From Acinetobacter colistiniresistens (lineage in GTDB: Bacteria > Pseudomonadota > Gammaproteobacteria > Pseudomonadales > Moraxellaceae): 64,000 nucleotides of DNA. The stretch lies in contig NZ_KE340380.1 of NCBI RefSeq assembly GCF_000413935.1, forward strand, positions 1 to 64,000. The letters run 5' to 3'. Below the pieces are notes generated by a model. The model saw only the letters and a list, made by a program, of their open reading frames with translations, did not search any database and was not told the DNA's origin. Position 1 is the first letter of the stretch, and each line of letters opens with the position of its first letter. Below, in pieces: positions 1-7,946 of the stretch. Position numbers and translations under genes: made by a program.

Positions 1-24
1 TCCTTTATTATTTTAATTAAAGTA

Positions 25-72
25 GTATGGTGCGAACAGGAATGACTGGTATGGTACGAACAGGAATGACTG
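25..72. repeat. two tandem copies of a 24-bp unit
   Basis: The unit GTATGGTGCGAACAGGAATG plus ACTG occurs twice back to back, differing only by G/A at one position, and the first five bases of a third copy follow. Because 24 is a multiple of three, every frame repeats as an 8-residue peptide. One such frame runs from an ATG at 27 to a TGA at 99-101 and would give a 24-residue peptide with the repeat MVRTGMTG. No convincing ribosome binding site precedes it, so I do not call it a gene. Confidence 0.8.
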
Positions 73-195
73 GTATGTTTATGCAGGAATATGCAGTTTG
101 ACTTTTAATTTTATTTTCATCCGCTCGGAATTTAGTAATCTGGAAGAGATGTCGCTTTTTTACAAAGAGAGATGCGGGGTGAAAGCAAATTATGA

Positions 196-405
196 TTTAT
201 TTATTGGATTGGTTTTGCTGACCTAGTTCCATTCTCTGTAGCGCAGGTTCCAATCGCCCTTGGCGTTTATGCTTGCAATGGTGCATCTTAAGTTCTTGCT
301 TGGATCAGGAGTCAGTTATATAACGGAACTTTAATTCCAATGACCAACGGCTTAGTAATTTTATATGGTTTGGCTTTCGTGATGATACTATATGAGAAAA
401 AGTAG
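196..405 (+). pseudogene. possible remnant of a small membrane protein gene
   Basis: One plus-strand frame stays open except for a single TAA at 289-291 and ends at TAG 403-405. Its translation is hydrophobic: a segment around YWIGFADLVPFSVAQ, then, after the stop, a segment around GLVILYGLAFVMILYEKK ending in a charged tail. That pattern (membrane segment plus lysine-rich end) resembles the C-terminal part of an integral membrane protein. There is no usable start codon with a ribosome binding site, and I cannot assign a family. The pseudogene call is an inference; it could be chance. Confidence 0.25.
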
Positions 406-487
406 TTGAAAGCCTTCCAAAAGTATAAATTATTCAGTAGATTAAGAAGGGTGTGAGTCTTTGCTCTAGTCTATTGATGTTAGGAAA

Positions 488-1039
488 ATGAAAAGAAGAC
501 TTCTAGATACCGCAACAGTATTGTTAGATAAATTTGTTAATCGTTATCATGATTATGAGGACTTTTGGGCAATAGGTGTTTTATATAGCTACTGCCAGTC
601 TTTAGATCAATCGTCATTAACATTTAATCTTATAGATCGGGACTGCTTTGGACGTGATGAATTCTTAAAGCAAGTTAATATCAAATTTTCGGACGATCTC
701 GATAAATATTTGGCTATCCATAAGAAAAGAAGAGAGGATTTAGCTGATGCAACAATAACAATTGCATTTGATAAAGATCATAAAATATCGTCAGAAACTT
801 TATTTGGCGACTATTTTCAAGTTCGAGTGATACTTATTGATTCGTACGGTAGGCGCTTCATGAGGTATAGTGATGGATATTGCGTGTCACATACATTGTG
901 GTTAGAACAACGTAATTATATAGATTCATTATCGATAGAAACCCATCACATAGTGGGGAGTATTCATTTTCCATTAACACGGCCTATTAAGTCTTTACCC
1001 GATACTGATATTTTATTTAATGATATTAAGGCAGTATAG
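488..1039 (+). CDS. hypothetical protein, 183 aa, orphan
   Basis: I do not recognise a family. The protein is soluble: no signal peptide, no membrane segment. It has a basic N-terminus (MKRRLL), a charged middle (LAIHKKRREDLADA near residue 80) and a C-terminal half rich in beta-forming and aromatic residues. The start ATG at 488 is preceded by AGGAAA with very short spacing. The gene is AT-rich even for this genome and sits alone next to decayed sequence, which fits recently acquired or accessory DNA. An immunity-type or phage-derived protein would fit the size and context, but nothing in the sequence proves it. Confidence 0.6.
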   Translation: MKRRLLDTATVLLDKFVNRYHDYEDFWAIGVLYSYCQSLDQSSLTFNLIDRDCFGRDEFLKQVNIKFSDDLDKYLAIHKKRREDLADATITIAFDKDHKISSETLFGDYFQVRVILIDSYGRRFMRYSDGYCVSHTLWLEQRNYIDSLSIETHHIVGSIHFPLTRPIKSLPDTDILFNDIKAV

Positions 1040-1153
1040 TTGAAGAGATATTGGTGAGAAACTTGTCTTTCTATTGATTACCTAATTTATTTATGAAGTT
1101 GGATCAATTCTTGCTTCTTATATTTAGACAATGAACAAAATATGAGAAGTCTG

Positions 1154-1285
1154 ATGATGAAAAATGCAAATTATTTAAGAACAGTGCATACCAAAGATCG
1201 AGGCTGGTTTTGGTTTGGTCTAACGGTCGCGATTCAAGTGCTATTTATTGTCGTGAGTTACCTAGCGATCAATATTTCACTTTGA
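1154..1285 (+). CDS. small single-pass membrane protein, 43 aa
   Basis: An ATG at 1154 (second ATG at 1157) opens a 43-codon frame ending in TGA at 1283-1285. The peptide starts with a polar, basic stretch (NANYLRTVHTKDRGW) and continues with one strong membrane segment (WFWFGLTVAIQVLFIVVSYL). The positive-inside rule predicts the N-terminus in the cytoplasm. GAGAAG at 1144-1149 may serve as a ribosome binding site. Function unknown. Conservation in related genomes would decide whether it is real; composition and layout make it plausible. Confidence 0.4.
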   Translation: MMKNANYLRTVHTKDRGWFWFGLTVAIQVLFIVVSYLAINISL

Positions 1286-1347
1286 TTATTCAGCTTTTAT
1301 CGCGTTATGATTAAGATCTTATCTATTTGATTTGAGCTGTTTAAGCG

Positions 1348-1662
1348 ATGCTAAAACTGATTTATTACGTGCCTGAGTCTCATTTGGAATCGACTAAACA
1401 AGCAATTTTTGCTGCTGGGGCGGGTGGTATTGGCAATTACGAGCATTGTGCGTGGCAAGTCAAAGGCATTGGTCAGTTTAAGCCCGTAAAAGGTGCAAAT
1501 CCATTCTTAGGGCAATTGGATGAATTAGAGCAGCTTGAAGAATGGCGCGTTGAAACCATTGTTATAGAAGAAAAGGCCAGTGCTGTGGCAAAAGCTTTAA
1601 AAGTAAGCCATCCTTATGAAGAACCTGCTTTTGAATTTATCCAGATTTTAGAGATTCAATAA
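1348..1662 (+). CDS. NIF3-like (YqfO insert-domain family) protein
   Basis: A 104-residue protein that matches the small stand-alone version of the domain inserted in YqfO/NIF3 proteins, distantly related to PII/CutA folds. Recognisable features are the start MLKLIYYVPESHLE, the glycine-rich AAGAGGIGNYEHCAW around residues 22-36, and the C-terminal VSHPYEEPAFEF near residue 85, the HPYEEP motif being typical of the family. The biochemical role is not established; family members are often described as metal-binding. The gene converges with the glycerate kinase gene, only 3 bp from its stop codon, with no room for a separate terminator. The ribosome binding site is weak. Confidence 0.8.
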   Translation: MLKLIYYVPESHLESTKQAIFAAGAGGIGNYEHCAWQVKGIGQFKPVKGANPFLGQLDELEQLEEWRVETIVIEEKASAVAKALKVSHPYEEPAFEFIQILEIQ

Positions 1663-1665
1663 ACT

Positions 1666-2811
1666 TTATTCTTTTCTAAGCATACTGCTTTGAATCAACC
1701 GAGCAATATCGGTTGCCCGTGCATGAATCAGCTCTGCCGCATTTTGACAGGCTTCTTCTAGACTGATTGGACCTGAGGTTAAAGAGAAGGCAGCAGTAAC
1801 ACCATGTGGGTAAAGTGCTTGGTAATCCTCTCCAAGTGTTCCTGCTATGACAATGACGGGGACATTGGTCAATTGTGCAATTTTAGCGACGCCGAATGGA
1901 GTTTTACCATTCAAGGTCTGCTCATCAAACTTTCCTTCACCTGTAATCACCCAATCCGCCCCTTGGATTTTAGCAGCAAGCTGATTCAGTTCAGCAATGA
2001 CTTCGACTCCAGATCTAAACTCCGCCTTTAAGAATGTTTTAGCAGCAAAACCAAGTCCGCCTGCGGCTCCGGCACCAGCTTCATTACGTTGATCAACCCC
2101 AAGCAATTGTGCGGTGACATCGGCAAAATGGGCGAGGGCTTGATCTAACTCCAATACTTGTTGAGGTGAAGCACCTTTTTGAGGCCCAAAAATATGTGAA
2201 GCGCCATTGGCCCCACATAAAGGATTGGTCACATCGGCGGCTAATCGAAATTGGGTTTGTTGAATCCGTGGATCAAGCTGATCTAAATTGATTTTAGCTA
2301 AGTTTTGCAGTGCAATGCCGCCAGCGGCTAGGGGATTATGCTTTGCATCTAGAAATGTTGCCCCTAATGCCGTCAATAAGCCTGTACCTGCATCATTACT
2401 TGCGCTGCCGCCGACAGTCAGTACAATTTCCTTTGCACCCGCATCCAAAGCAGCGAGGATCAATTCACCTGTACCAAAAGTACTGCTGATACATGCATCT
2501 CGATCAGCAGGTTGCACCAACTGGATACCACTGGCTTGCGCCATTTCAATAATGGCAATTTTTTCTGTGGCTAACCAGCCCCATTTAGCCAGTACAGGTT
2601 CACCAAGAGGGCCTTGTACCATTTGCTCACGCCATTCCCCTGAACAAACTTCTAAGACAGCCTCGATAGAGCCCTCACCACCATCTGCCATGGGGCATTG
2701 AATGATTTCTGCATCAGGAAAGACCTGTTGCCAACCTGAAGCAATTGCTTGAGCAATCTCCTGTGCAGATAGGCTGTCTTTAAAGGAATCTGGGGCAATC
2801 ACTACTTTCAT
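1666..2811 (-). CDS. glycerate kinase
   Basis: A 381-residue enzyme of the GarK/GlxK type I glycerate kinase family, which phosphorylates D-glycerate with ATP and feeds it into lower glycolysis. The N-terminal signature MKVVIAPDSFKDSLSA is diagnostic. Further family motifs are PMADGGEGS near residue 40, TVGGSASNDAGTG near 132, and ITGEGKFDEQTLNGKTP near 289. Length fits the family. It is a stand-alone gene: no glyoxylate carboligase or tartronate semialdehyde reductase lies beside it, so the pathway supplying glycerate is not visible. It is transcribed in the same direction as the enoyl-CoA hydratase gene upstream but separated by that gene's terminator. Confidence 0.93.
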   Translation of the reverse strand: MKVVIAPDSFKDSLSAQEIAQAIASGWQQVFPDAEIIQCPMADGGEGSIEAVLEVCSGEWREQMVQGPLGEPVLAKWGWLATEKIAIIEMAQASGIQLVQPADRDACISSTFGTGELILAALDAGAKEIVLTVGGSASNDAGTGLLTALGATFLDAKHNPLAAGGIALQNLAKINLDQLDPRIQQTQFRLAADVTNPLCGANGASHIFGPQKGASPQQVLELDQALAHFADVTAQLLGVDQRNEAGAGAAGGLGFAAKTFLKAEFRSGVEVIAELNQLAAKIQGADWVITGEGKFDEQTLNGKTPFGVAKIAQLTNVPVIVIAGTLGEDYQALYPHGVTAAFSLTSGPISLEEACQNAAELIHARATDIARLIQSSMLRKE

Positions 2812-2882
2812 AATTGTTTGTAACTTTATCTTGTTCTGACCTGAGCTTAGTCTGTCTGGTGTGGAATAGCTAGATGAATGCC

Positions 2883-2922
2883 AAAAAGAAAAAAGCCACT
2901 GAATTGTATCAACTCAGTGGCT
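2883..2922 (-). terminator. intrinsic terminator after the enoyl-CoA hydratase gene
   Basis: Perfect 9-bp arms AGCCACTGA (2894-2902) and TCAGTGGCT (2914-2922). On the minus strand the stem is followed by a T-run (TTTTTCTTTTT). It ends transcription of the gene at 2946-3746. Confidence 0.85.
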
Positions 2923-2945
2923 TGGTTTAATCAACGATTATTGCA

Positions 2946-3746
2946 TCAATTAAACTGAGAAAAATCAGGTTTACGTTTTTGCATAAAGGCTTGTACGGCT
3001 TCCATCATTTCAGGTGAGCGTACACGCTGCATAAAGATTTCAGCTTCATCATCCACACACTGAATGATCTCAGCCAAGTCTTGTTTCATTAGGGCTTTAG
3101 TCTGTTTGATTGAAGCCAATGGTAATGCTGCTAAATGTTGCGCTGTTTTTTGCGCTGTGGCATAAACATCTTCAACCACATCATTCACAAGATTGGCTTT
3201 AACCGCAGTTGCTGCATCAAATTTCTTCGCTGTGAAGAGTAATTCAGCGGCTTTTTGATAGCCCGCTTGTTTTACCAAGAGTCGACTTGCAGCACCTTCT
3301 GGAGATAGACCAAGGCTAACAAATGGAATTTGGAACAGGGCAGTATTGTCTGCAAATACCAGATCAGCATGTAATAAAATCGTCACGCCAATACCGATTG
3401 CGACACCTTTAACCGCAATAATCAATGGCTTAGAAAAACGAGCAGCCGCTTTTAACAATACAAAAGGAGGTTGATCACCCGCTTTGCCTTCATGTGGTTT
3501 TTGAATAAAACCCATAAAGTCTTTCATGTCATTACCCGCAGTAAAGTCTTGTTCTGCACCACGGAAAATTACCACACGAACGTCTTTATTTGCATCGGCT
3601 TCATCTAGAGCTTTTGCGATCCAAAGGTAAAGTTCGCCATAGAGTGCATTTTTTGCTTCTGAACGGTTAATGGCTAAGGTGAGTACGCCATCTTCTAAAT
3701 TTGCTTGCAAATGTTGATGAGGTTGTTGAATACAGCTAAGTGTCAT
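2946..3746 (-). CDS. enoyl-CoA hydratase/isomerase family protein
   Basis: A 266-residue crotonase-fold protein that would hydrate or isomerise an enoyl-CoA. The first oxyanion-hole segment is GAEQDFTAGNDMKDF (about 64-78) and the second is AVKGVAIGIGVTILLHADL (about 110-128). Family catalytic glutamates should lie near residues 130-150; PFVSLGLSPEGAASRLL (about 141-157) supplies one candidate, in LSPEG. The substrate cannot be told from sequence. No other beta-oxidation gene is adjacent, so it is a stand-alone accessory hydratase/isomerase. It is divergent from nadM. Confidence 0.9.
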   Translation of the reverse strand: MTLSCIQQPHQHLQANLEDGVLTLAINRSEAKNALYGELYLWIAKALDEADANKDVRVVIFRGAEQDFTAGNDMKDFMGFIQKPHEGKAGDQPPFVLLKAAARFSKPLIIAVKGVAIGIGVTILLHADLVFADNTALFQIPFVSLGLSPEGAASRLLVKQAGYQKAAELLFTAKKFDAATAVKANLVNDVVEDVYATAQKTAQHLAALPLASIKQTKALMKQDLAEIIQCVDDEAEIFMQRVRSPEMMEAVQAFMQKRKPDFSQFN

Positions 3747-3853
3747 CGTACTATCCTTGCTTTAATCCAGATTGATTTTTAAGTGCCCTCATTATGTCGC
3801 ATATTTGTCTGAATGACACAACTGATGAGTTCACAAAAAGTGAAATTACGCCT

Positions 3854-4426
3854 ATGTACACATTTGACTATCTTGTTTTTATTGGACGCTTTCAGCCCTT
3901 TCATTTGGCACATCTAGAAACTATTGAAATTGCATTACAGCAAAGTCAGAACGTGATCTTGGCTTTGGGCTCAGCTCAATCTGAACGAAACATCAAGAAT
4001 CCTTTTCTGGCGATTGAACGTGAGCAGATGATTCTGTCAAATTTCTCTGAAGATGCACAAAAGCGGATTCATTTTGTACATGTGATTGATGTTTATAATG
4101 ATGAAAAATGGGTTAAACAGGTCAAAGATTTGGTCAATGGCGTCATTCAGCCAAATGCAAAAGTCGGTTTAATCGGTCATTTTAAGGATGAATCTTCGTA
4201 TTATTTACGTTTATTTCCTGAGTGGCAAATGCTGGAACTAGACAGTTTAAAGAACTCGATTTCAGCAACACCGATGCGTGAAGCCTATTATCGTGGCGAG
4301 ATTCAAACTGAATTTTTCCCAGCAGGGACGATACGCTTTCTGGAAGAATTTCAAAAGTCATCGGCTTATCAGAAGTTGCAGCAACATTTTGATCAAGATG
4401 ATCGTTCCAATATCGATGAATCTTGA
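3854..4426 (+). CDS. nadM: nicotinamide-nucleotide adenylyltransferase NadM
   Basis: Transfers AMP from ATP to nicotinamide mononucleotide, giving NAD directly. The nucleotidyltransferase signature GRFQPFHLAH sits at residues 11-20, and the second motif ISATPMR near residue 140 completes the HIGH/ISxTxxR pair of this superfamily. No Nudix domain is fused. Acinetobacter is known to use NadM in an NMN-based route to NAD. I chose the ATG at 3854 because the motif then lies at the usual distance from the N-terminus and leaves about 107 bp for divergent promoters; an in-frame ATG at 3794 would add 20 residues with no family likeness. Neither start has a strong ribosome binding site. Confidence 0.85.
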   Translation: MYTFDYLVFIGRFQPFHLAHLETIEIALQQSQNVILALGSAQSERNIKNPFLAIEREQMILSNFSEDAQKRIHFVHVIDVYNDEKWVKQVKDLVNGVIQPNAKVGLIGHFKDESSYYLRLFPEWQMLELDSLKNSISATPMREAYYRGEIQTEFFPAGTIRFLEEFQKSSAYQKLQQHFDQDDRSNIDES

Positions 4427-4441
4427 GGCTGGGGAAGAGGA

Positions 4442-4804
4442 TTAAGCATCTTCCCAAAAAATAAGTCGATTGGAAAATGGATCGGTGATAATGAGTTCTA
4501 AAGTTTCCCAATCCGTTTTCTCAATTTGTGGCTTGGCAAATTTATAGTCTTTTGCATCAATTTCAGCATGTAGCTGTGTCAGATCTTGCCAATAAATCCG
4601 AATCGCACTGTGTGGACTGGCATCACCGAAATGTTCAGATAAGTGAATAATACAATCACCTTTAGAAACTTGTAGATAAATAGGGAAGTTATCCCCAAAG
4701 GTATGCTCCCAATCCTGTTGGAAGCCTAAATAATCAAGATAAAATGATTGGGCGAGTGGAAGATCAAAAATACGAAAAATCGGGGTGATTGAACCTGATT
4801 GCAT
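4442..4804 (-). CDS. glyoxalase/bleomycin-resistance (VOC) family protein
   Basis: A 120-residue single VOC-fold protein. The start ITPIFRIFDLPLAQSFYLDYLGF is the standard first beta-alpha module, and the C-terminal ELIITDPFSNRLIFWE is the module that usually brings in a metal-binding glutamate. The middle part (SKGDCIIHLSEHFGD, near 47-61) resembles the bleomycin-resistance branch rather than lactoylglutathione lyase. Substrate unknown; real drug resistance should not be assumed. It lies 12 bp downstream of the CAP lipoprotein gene, so the two are probably co-transcribed. It converges with nadM. Confidence 0.82.
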   Translation of the reverse strand: MQSGSITPIFRIFDLPLAQSFYLDYLGFQQDWEHTFGDNFPIYLQVSKGDCIIHLSEHFGDASPHSAIRIYWQDLTQLHAEIDAKDYKFAKPQIEKTDWETLELIITDPFSNRLIFWEDA

Positions 4805-4816
4805 TACTTTTTCCTT

Positions 4817-5386
4817 TTAACGAACACCGAAGTGCTGTGTCCAATAGTTTTTTTGCCGAACGGATTGGTCTGTGGTACAAGCGATGGCGTAATCTGTAAA
4901 TTTTGGATGTATTAAATTATGACAATGGACAGGGCTCGCTAACCAGGTTGCCATAACAGCATGCAGATTTTTTTGTCCACGTGCCACATTCTCTCCGCCG
5001 CCCCGACCGTTAAATTGTGAATACTTCAAACGGGTTCTAAAATCTTGCCCTGTGATGCTGACATGTCCTAGAAAATTGTGTTGTGCCATCTCCTGAGCAT
5101 GCCTCAAAGCCGTTTGATAGAGCTGATTGTTCCATTTTAATGGTGCAACTGCTGGAAAATATTGTTCGCCACATTGACGTGGATGTTGTCTAATTTCATT
5201 GATTGCATTGAGAATGACTTGTTGATAAGCAGGGTTCTGTAGATCTTGGCAGCGAATTTCAGTTGCTGCTATCGTAATTTGTGGTACTAGAGCCGACTGA
5301 TCTTGGGTTGTTGTTGGTGTATTGGAATTACATGCCACTAAAAAAAACACCAAAGAGAGTGGCCAAAAAACATGGGAATGATTCAT
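4817..5386 (-). CDS. CAP-domain (SCP/PR-1-like) lipoprotein
   Basis: A 189-residue secreted protein. Residues 1-19 form a lipoprotein signal ending in the lipobox LVAC, so Cys19 would be acylated. The mature part is a CAP domain: NEIRQHPRQCGE near 63, LKWNNQLYQTALRHAQEMAQHN near 84, then HVSITGQDFRTRLKYS and GENVARGQ, and finally MATWLASPVHCHNLIHPKF. The two histidines and two glutamates that form the CAP cavity appear to be present. Bacterial CAP lipoproteins act in the periplasm or at the outer membrane, but their activity is mostly unknown. It probably forms a two-gene unit with the VOC gene downstream. Confidence 0.85.
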   Translation of the reverse strand: MNHSHVFWPLSLVFFLVACNSNTPTTTQDQSALVPQITIAATEIRCQDLQNPAYQQVILNAINEIRQHPRQCGEQYFPAVAPLKWNNQLYQTALRHAQEMAQHNFLGHVSITGQDFRTRLKYSQFNGRGGGENVARGQKNLHAVMATWLASPVHCHNLIHPKFTDYAIACTTDQSVRQKNYWTQHFGVR

Positions 5387-5451
5387 TATAAATGTCTTTC
5401 ATTTAATTTTTTTAATCTATTTATCATACGTCAAACGTAATTTGCTTCAAC

Positions 5452-5480
5452 AAAAAAGCGAGTACTGAACTCGCTTTTTT
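5452..5480. terminator. bidirectional intrinsic terminator
   Basis: Arms AAAAAAGCGAGT (5452-5463) and ACTCGCTTTTTT (5469-5480) pair perfectly over 12 bp with a 5-nt loop. It lies downstream of the peroxiredoxin gene on the minus strand, which it most likely terminates. Confidence 0.85.
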
Positions 5481-5494
5481 GTTACTCAACATGA

Positions 5495-5956
5495 TTATGC
5501 TTTTTGTAATGCTTTTAAGTCTTCAAGCACTTGTTCTGCATGTCCAGCAGCTTTAACTTTACGATAGCTTTTGACCAGTTGCTTGTTATGGAAAATAAAG
5601 GTAGAGCGTTCGATGCCCATCACTTGTTTGCCATACATATTTTTTTCTTTAATCACATCGAAATGTTTACAGAGTACTTCTTCTTTATCACTGATTAAAT
5701 CAATCGTGAGCGCTTGTTTTTCAGTAAAGTTCTGATGTGCTTTAACAGAATCGCGTGATACACCAATGATTTGACAATTTAAGGCATCGAATTGATCTTT
5801 TAGGCATGAAAAGCCGACTGCTTGTGTGGTACAGCCTGGGGTTGAATCTTTTGGATAGAAATAAAGAATCAACCATTCGCTGCTAAGTTCAGCAAGATTA
5901 ACTTCACTTTGTGTGGTTGGGAAGCTGTGATTCGGTAATTGAATATTCTCAGACAT
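5495..5956 (-). CDS. bcp: peroxiredoxin of the Bcp/PrxQ family
   Basis: A 153-residue thioredoxin-fold peroxidase that reduces hydroperoxides. The active-site motif YPKDSTPGCTTQ places the peroxidatic cysteine at residue 42. In classical Bcp proteins the resolving cysteine is five residues later; here residue 47 is valine, and the next cysteines are at 51 and 61. The enzyme may therefore resolve through a different cysteine or work as a one-cysteine peroxiredoxin. The C-terminal part (RSTFIFHNKQLVKSYRKVKAAGHAEQVL) is typical. It lies 19 bp after the Dph6-like gene and may be co-transcribed with it. Confidence 0.9.
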   Translation of the reverse strand: MSENIQLPNHSFPTTQSEVNLAELSSEWLILYFYPKDSTPGCTTQAVGFSCLKDQFDALNCQIIGVSRDSVKAHQNFTEKQALTIDLISDKEEVLCKHFDVIKEKNMYGKQVMGIERSTFIFHNKQLVKSYRKVKAAGHAEQVLEDLKALQKA

Positions 5957-5975
5957 TGCTTATCCTTCGATAAAA

Positions 5976-6674
5976 TTAATTGTTTTCGAGCTCAAGTGTT
6001 AAAAAAGCATATTCCTCATGATAAACAATATCGCCGTGACGTACAGGAATAGCTTTGTTAAAAATTGGTCCATCAATGACCGTTGTATGGAATTCACCAC
6101 CTTCACCACATGGATCAACCCCTCGATTTTCTAACTCTTGGATGTAGTCTAATGTGAGGGTTTTGCCCAGATCTTCGACTTTCATACCAAGTTTAAGATT
6201 GACGGTGACGATTACGCTGCGGAAACCAAGATTGATAAACTCTTCTACCACTTCTCTATGCGGACGTAACCACAGTGGCATGCCTAGTTTGAGTCCAACC
6301 TGTTGGGTTACACGGTCATGCCAACAACCATGTTCAGGCATATCCAGATCACCTGTTACCAGAACTTCGGCACCTTGTTGTTTGGCTTGATCGAGTAGAG
6401 CAATAAATTTATTTTCATAGTCAGCCCAACTGGAAGAGGCCATAAACACCGGTAAACCAACTGCATTTGCCTGTGCATGAATGATATCCAGTGGCATGGC
6501 ATGTGAACGAGAGCGCTGGCCTTGTTCTTCTAACATCACGATTAGACCAACAGCAACGCCTGTCTGCATCGTATGGTAGAGGGCTAGGGAGCTGTCTTTG
6601 CCACCACTAAATGACACAATCGACCGCCGTCGATCAGCATTGGTTCTCCACTGCTCTTGCATACTGTTATTCAA
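5976..6674 (-). CDS. Dph6-related ATP pyrophosphatase (adenine nucleotide alpha hydrolase)
   Basis: A 232-residue enzyme of the PP-loop family once called DUF71. The PP-loop SGGKDSS is at residues 23-29. The family motif GEGGEFHT near residue 193 and TGDLDMPEHGCWHD near 107 match the diphthine-ammonia ligase (Dph6) domain. Bacteria have no diphthamide, so the bacterial proteins must adenylate some other acceptor; the B12-salvage branch has been proposed for some relatives. No cobalamin gene is adjacent here. Its substrate is unknown. Confidence 0.8.
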   Translation of the reverse strand: MNNSMQEQWRTNADRRRSIVSFSGGKDSSLALYHTMQTGVAVGLIVMLEEQGQRSRSHAMPLDIIHAQANAVGLPVFMASSSWADYENKFIALLDQAKQQGAEVLVTGDLDMPEHGCWHDRVTQQVGLKLGMPLWLRPHREVVEEFINLGFRSVIVTVNLKLGMKVEDLGKTLTLDYIQELENRGVDPCGEGGEFHTTVIDGPIFNKAIPVRHGDIVYHEEYAFLTLELENN

Positions 6675-6712
6675 CTAATTCTAGATAAAAGGGATTTTAA
6701 CAAAACCCAATA

Positions 6713-6740
6713 AAAAAGCCTGCATTAATGCAGGCTTTTT
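6713..6740. terminator. bidirectional intrinsic terminator
   Basis: Perfect 14-bp self-complementary arms AAAAAGCCTGCATT and AATGCAGGCTTTTT. It ends transcription of the secreted-protein gene at 6756-7172 on the minus strand and insulates the Dph6-like gene. Confidence 0.85.
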
Positions 6741-6755
6741 CTGGGCAATCCAAGC

Positions 6756-7172
6756 TTATTTTTTAGGAGCTTGTTGCTGAGCAGCTTTCATTGCTTCTTC
6801 AGTTAACTTTTCAAGTTTGCTTACAAGCGGAGCACCTAAGCATGCTTGTAGGTCTTTATTTTGCTGTTGTACAAAAGCTAAAGAACTTGGGCTTTTCTTC
6901 GCGTTAATTGCGCTTTGGATTTCCCATTTCTGAGCTTCGGTTACTTTACCTTGTGCGTCAATTTGGCAACCACAGAACTTGCTGACTTCTGCTGCTGTTA
7001 ATTTACCGCCTTTCGCAGTTTGATCTTTACATACATTGACCAATGCTGCTTTTACATTGGTACTTTTATACGCAGTTTGTAATGGATTATCAGCTGCGTG
7101 AGTTGCTGTCGCAAATAATGCAGCAGCTGACATCATGGTAGAAAGAATAAGATTTGATTTAGAAAACTTCAT
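6756..7172 (-). CDS. secreted hypothetical protein, 138 aa
   Basis: Residues 1-26 form a signal peptide with a clear cleavage site (ATATHA followed by ADNPLQ). The mature protein carries cysteines in VNVCKDQT, KFCGCQID and LQACLG, four in all, so one or two disulfides in the periplasm are likely. The rest is alpha-helical, lysine- and glutamine-rich, ending in QQQAPKK. I know no function for it. It stands between queC and a terminator and probably has its own promoter or is read from queC, whose end is 31 bp upstream. Confidence 0.75.
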   Translation of the reverse strand: MKFSKSNLILSTMMSAAALFATATHAADNPLQTAYKSTNVKAALVNVCKDQTAKGGKLTAAEVSKFCGCQIDAQGKVTEAQKWEIQSAINAKKSPSSLAFVQQQNKDLQACLGAPLVSKLEKLTEEAMKAAQQQAPKK

Positions 7173-7203
7173 ATAATGTACCTAATTTTTTACCCTATAT
7201 CGG

Positions 7204-7884
7204 TTATTCAGCGTATCGCGTAGGATCTGCAATACCTGCTTCGATAAAACCTTGTTGACGTAGACGACAACTGTCGCATTTGCCACATGCACGTCCTTGA
7301 GCATCTGCCTGATAGCAGGATACCGTTTGACTATAGTCTACGCCATGTTCGATGCCTAAGCGTATAATATTCGCTTTGGATAAATGTAACAAAGGTGTTT
7401 CAATTTTAAGGGGTTTTCCTTCAACCCCCGCTTTTGTTGCAAGACGAGCTAAATTGGCAAAAGCGTCAATAAATTCTGGACGGCAATCTGGATACCCTGA
7501 ATAATCAACAGCATTGACCCCAATGACGATGGCTTCAGCGTCAAATACTTCGGCTGCTGCGAGCGCATAAGATAAGAAAATGGTGTTACGTGCTGGAACA
7601 TAAGTTACAGGAATGCCTTCTTGTAATTGTTCTGGGACTTCAATGTTATGATCTGTAAGTGCAGAACCACCTAGATTACCCAAATCAATATTAATGATCC
7701 GGTGTTCTACACCTGCGCGTTGTGCAAGTGCTTTGGCTGCATCAAGTTCTGTGGTCGAACGTTGACCATACATAAAGCTCAAAGCAATGCATTCGTAGTT
7801 AGCTTGTGCCCAAGCTAGACACGTTGTTGAATCTAAACCACCAGACAATAATACGATGGCACGGGAACGCATATTATTTTCCAT
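7204..7884 (-). CDS. queC: 7-cyano-7-deazaguanine (preQ0) synthase QueC
   Basis: Converts 7-carboxy-7-deazaguanine to preQ0 with ATP and ammonia, in queuosine tRNA-modification synthesis. The PP-loop SGGLDST is at residues 14-20. The zinc site near the C-terminus has four cysteines ([18 protein letters not shown]). Length fits the family. An in-frame ATG at 7872 (MRSRAIVLL) is also possible; both candidates have a modest ribosome binding site. It follows queE by 62 bp on the same strand, so the two consecutive pathway enzymes are probably one transcription unit. Other queuosine genes (queD, queF) are not in the window. Confidence 0.95.
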   Translation of the reverse strand: MENNMRSRAIVLLSGGLDSTTCLAWAQANYECIALSFMYGQRSTTELDAAKALAQRAGVEHRIINIDLGNLGGSALTDHNIEVPEQLQEGIPVTYVPARNTIFLSYALAAAEVFDAEAIVIGVNAVDYSGYPDCRPEFIDAFANLARLATKAGVEGKPLKIETPLLHLSKANIIRLGIEHGVDYSQTVSCYQADAQGRACGKCDSCRLRQQGFIEAGIADPTRYAE

Positions 7885-7946
7885 TATTTAACCTAAATCT
7901 AAATTGGGGAAGACCATTCTGAATGAGTAGAAAGGCTTCATGAGTT

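Larger units (their letters stand above)
1..487. other. left-edge non-coding region with decayed sequence
   Basis: No intact gene longer than about 25 codons is visible here. The stretch holds a 24-bp tandem repeat near the edge and a hydrophobic reading frame broken by a stop codon (both listed separately). The base composition is AT-rich and the arrangement looks like the worn remains of an accessory segment whose left part lies outside the window. This is inference from the lack of intact frames. Confidence 0.5.

Noticed and set aside
2288-2701. 137-aa plus-strand frame opposite the glycerate kinase gene
   Set aside because: It is a shadow of codon bias on the complementary strand; no ribosome binding site and no likeness to any protein.
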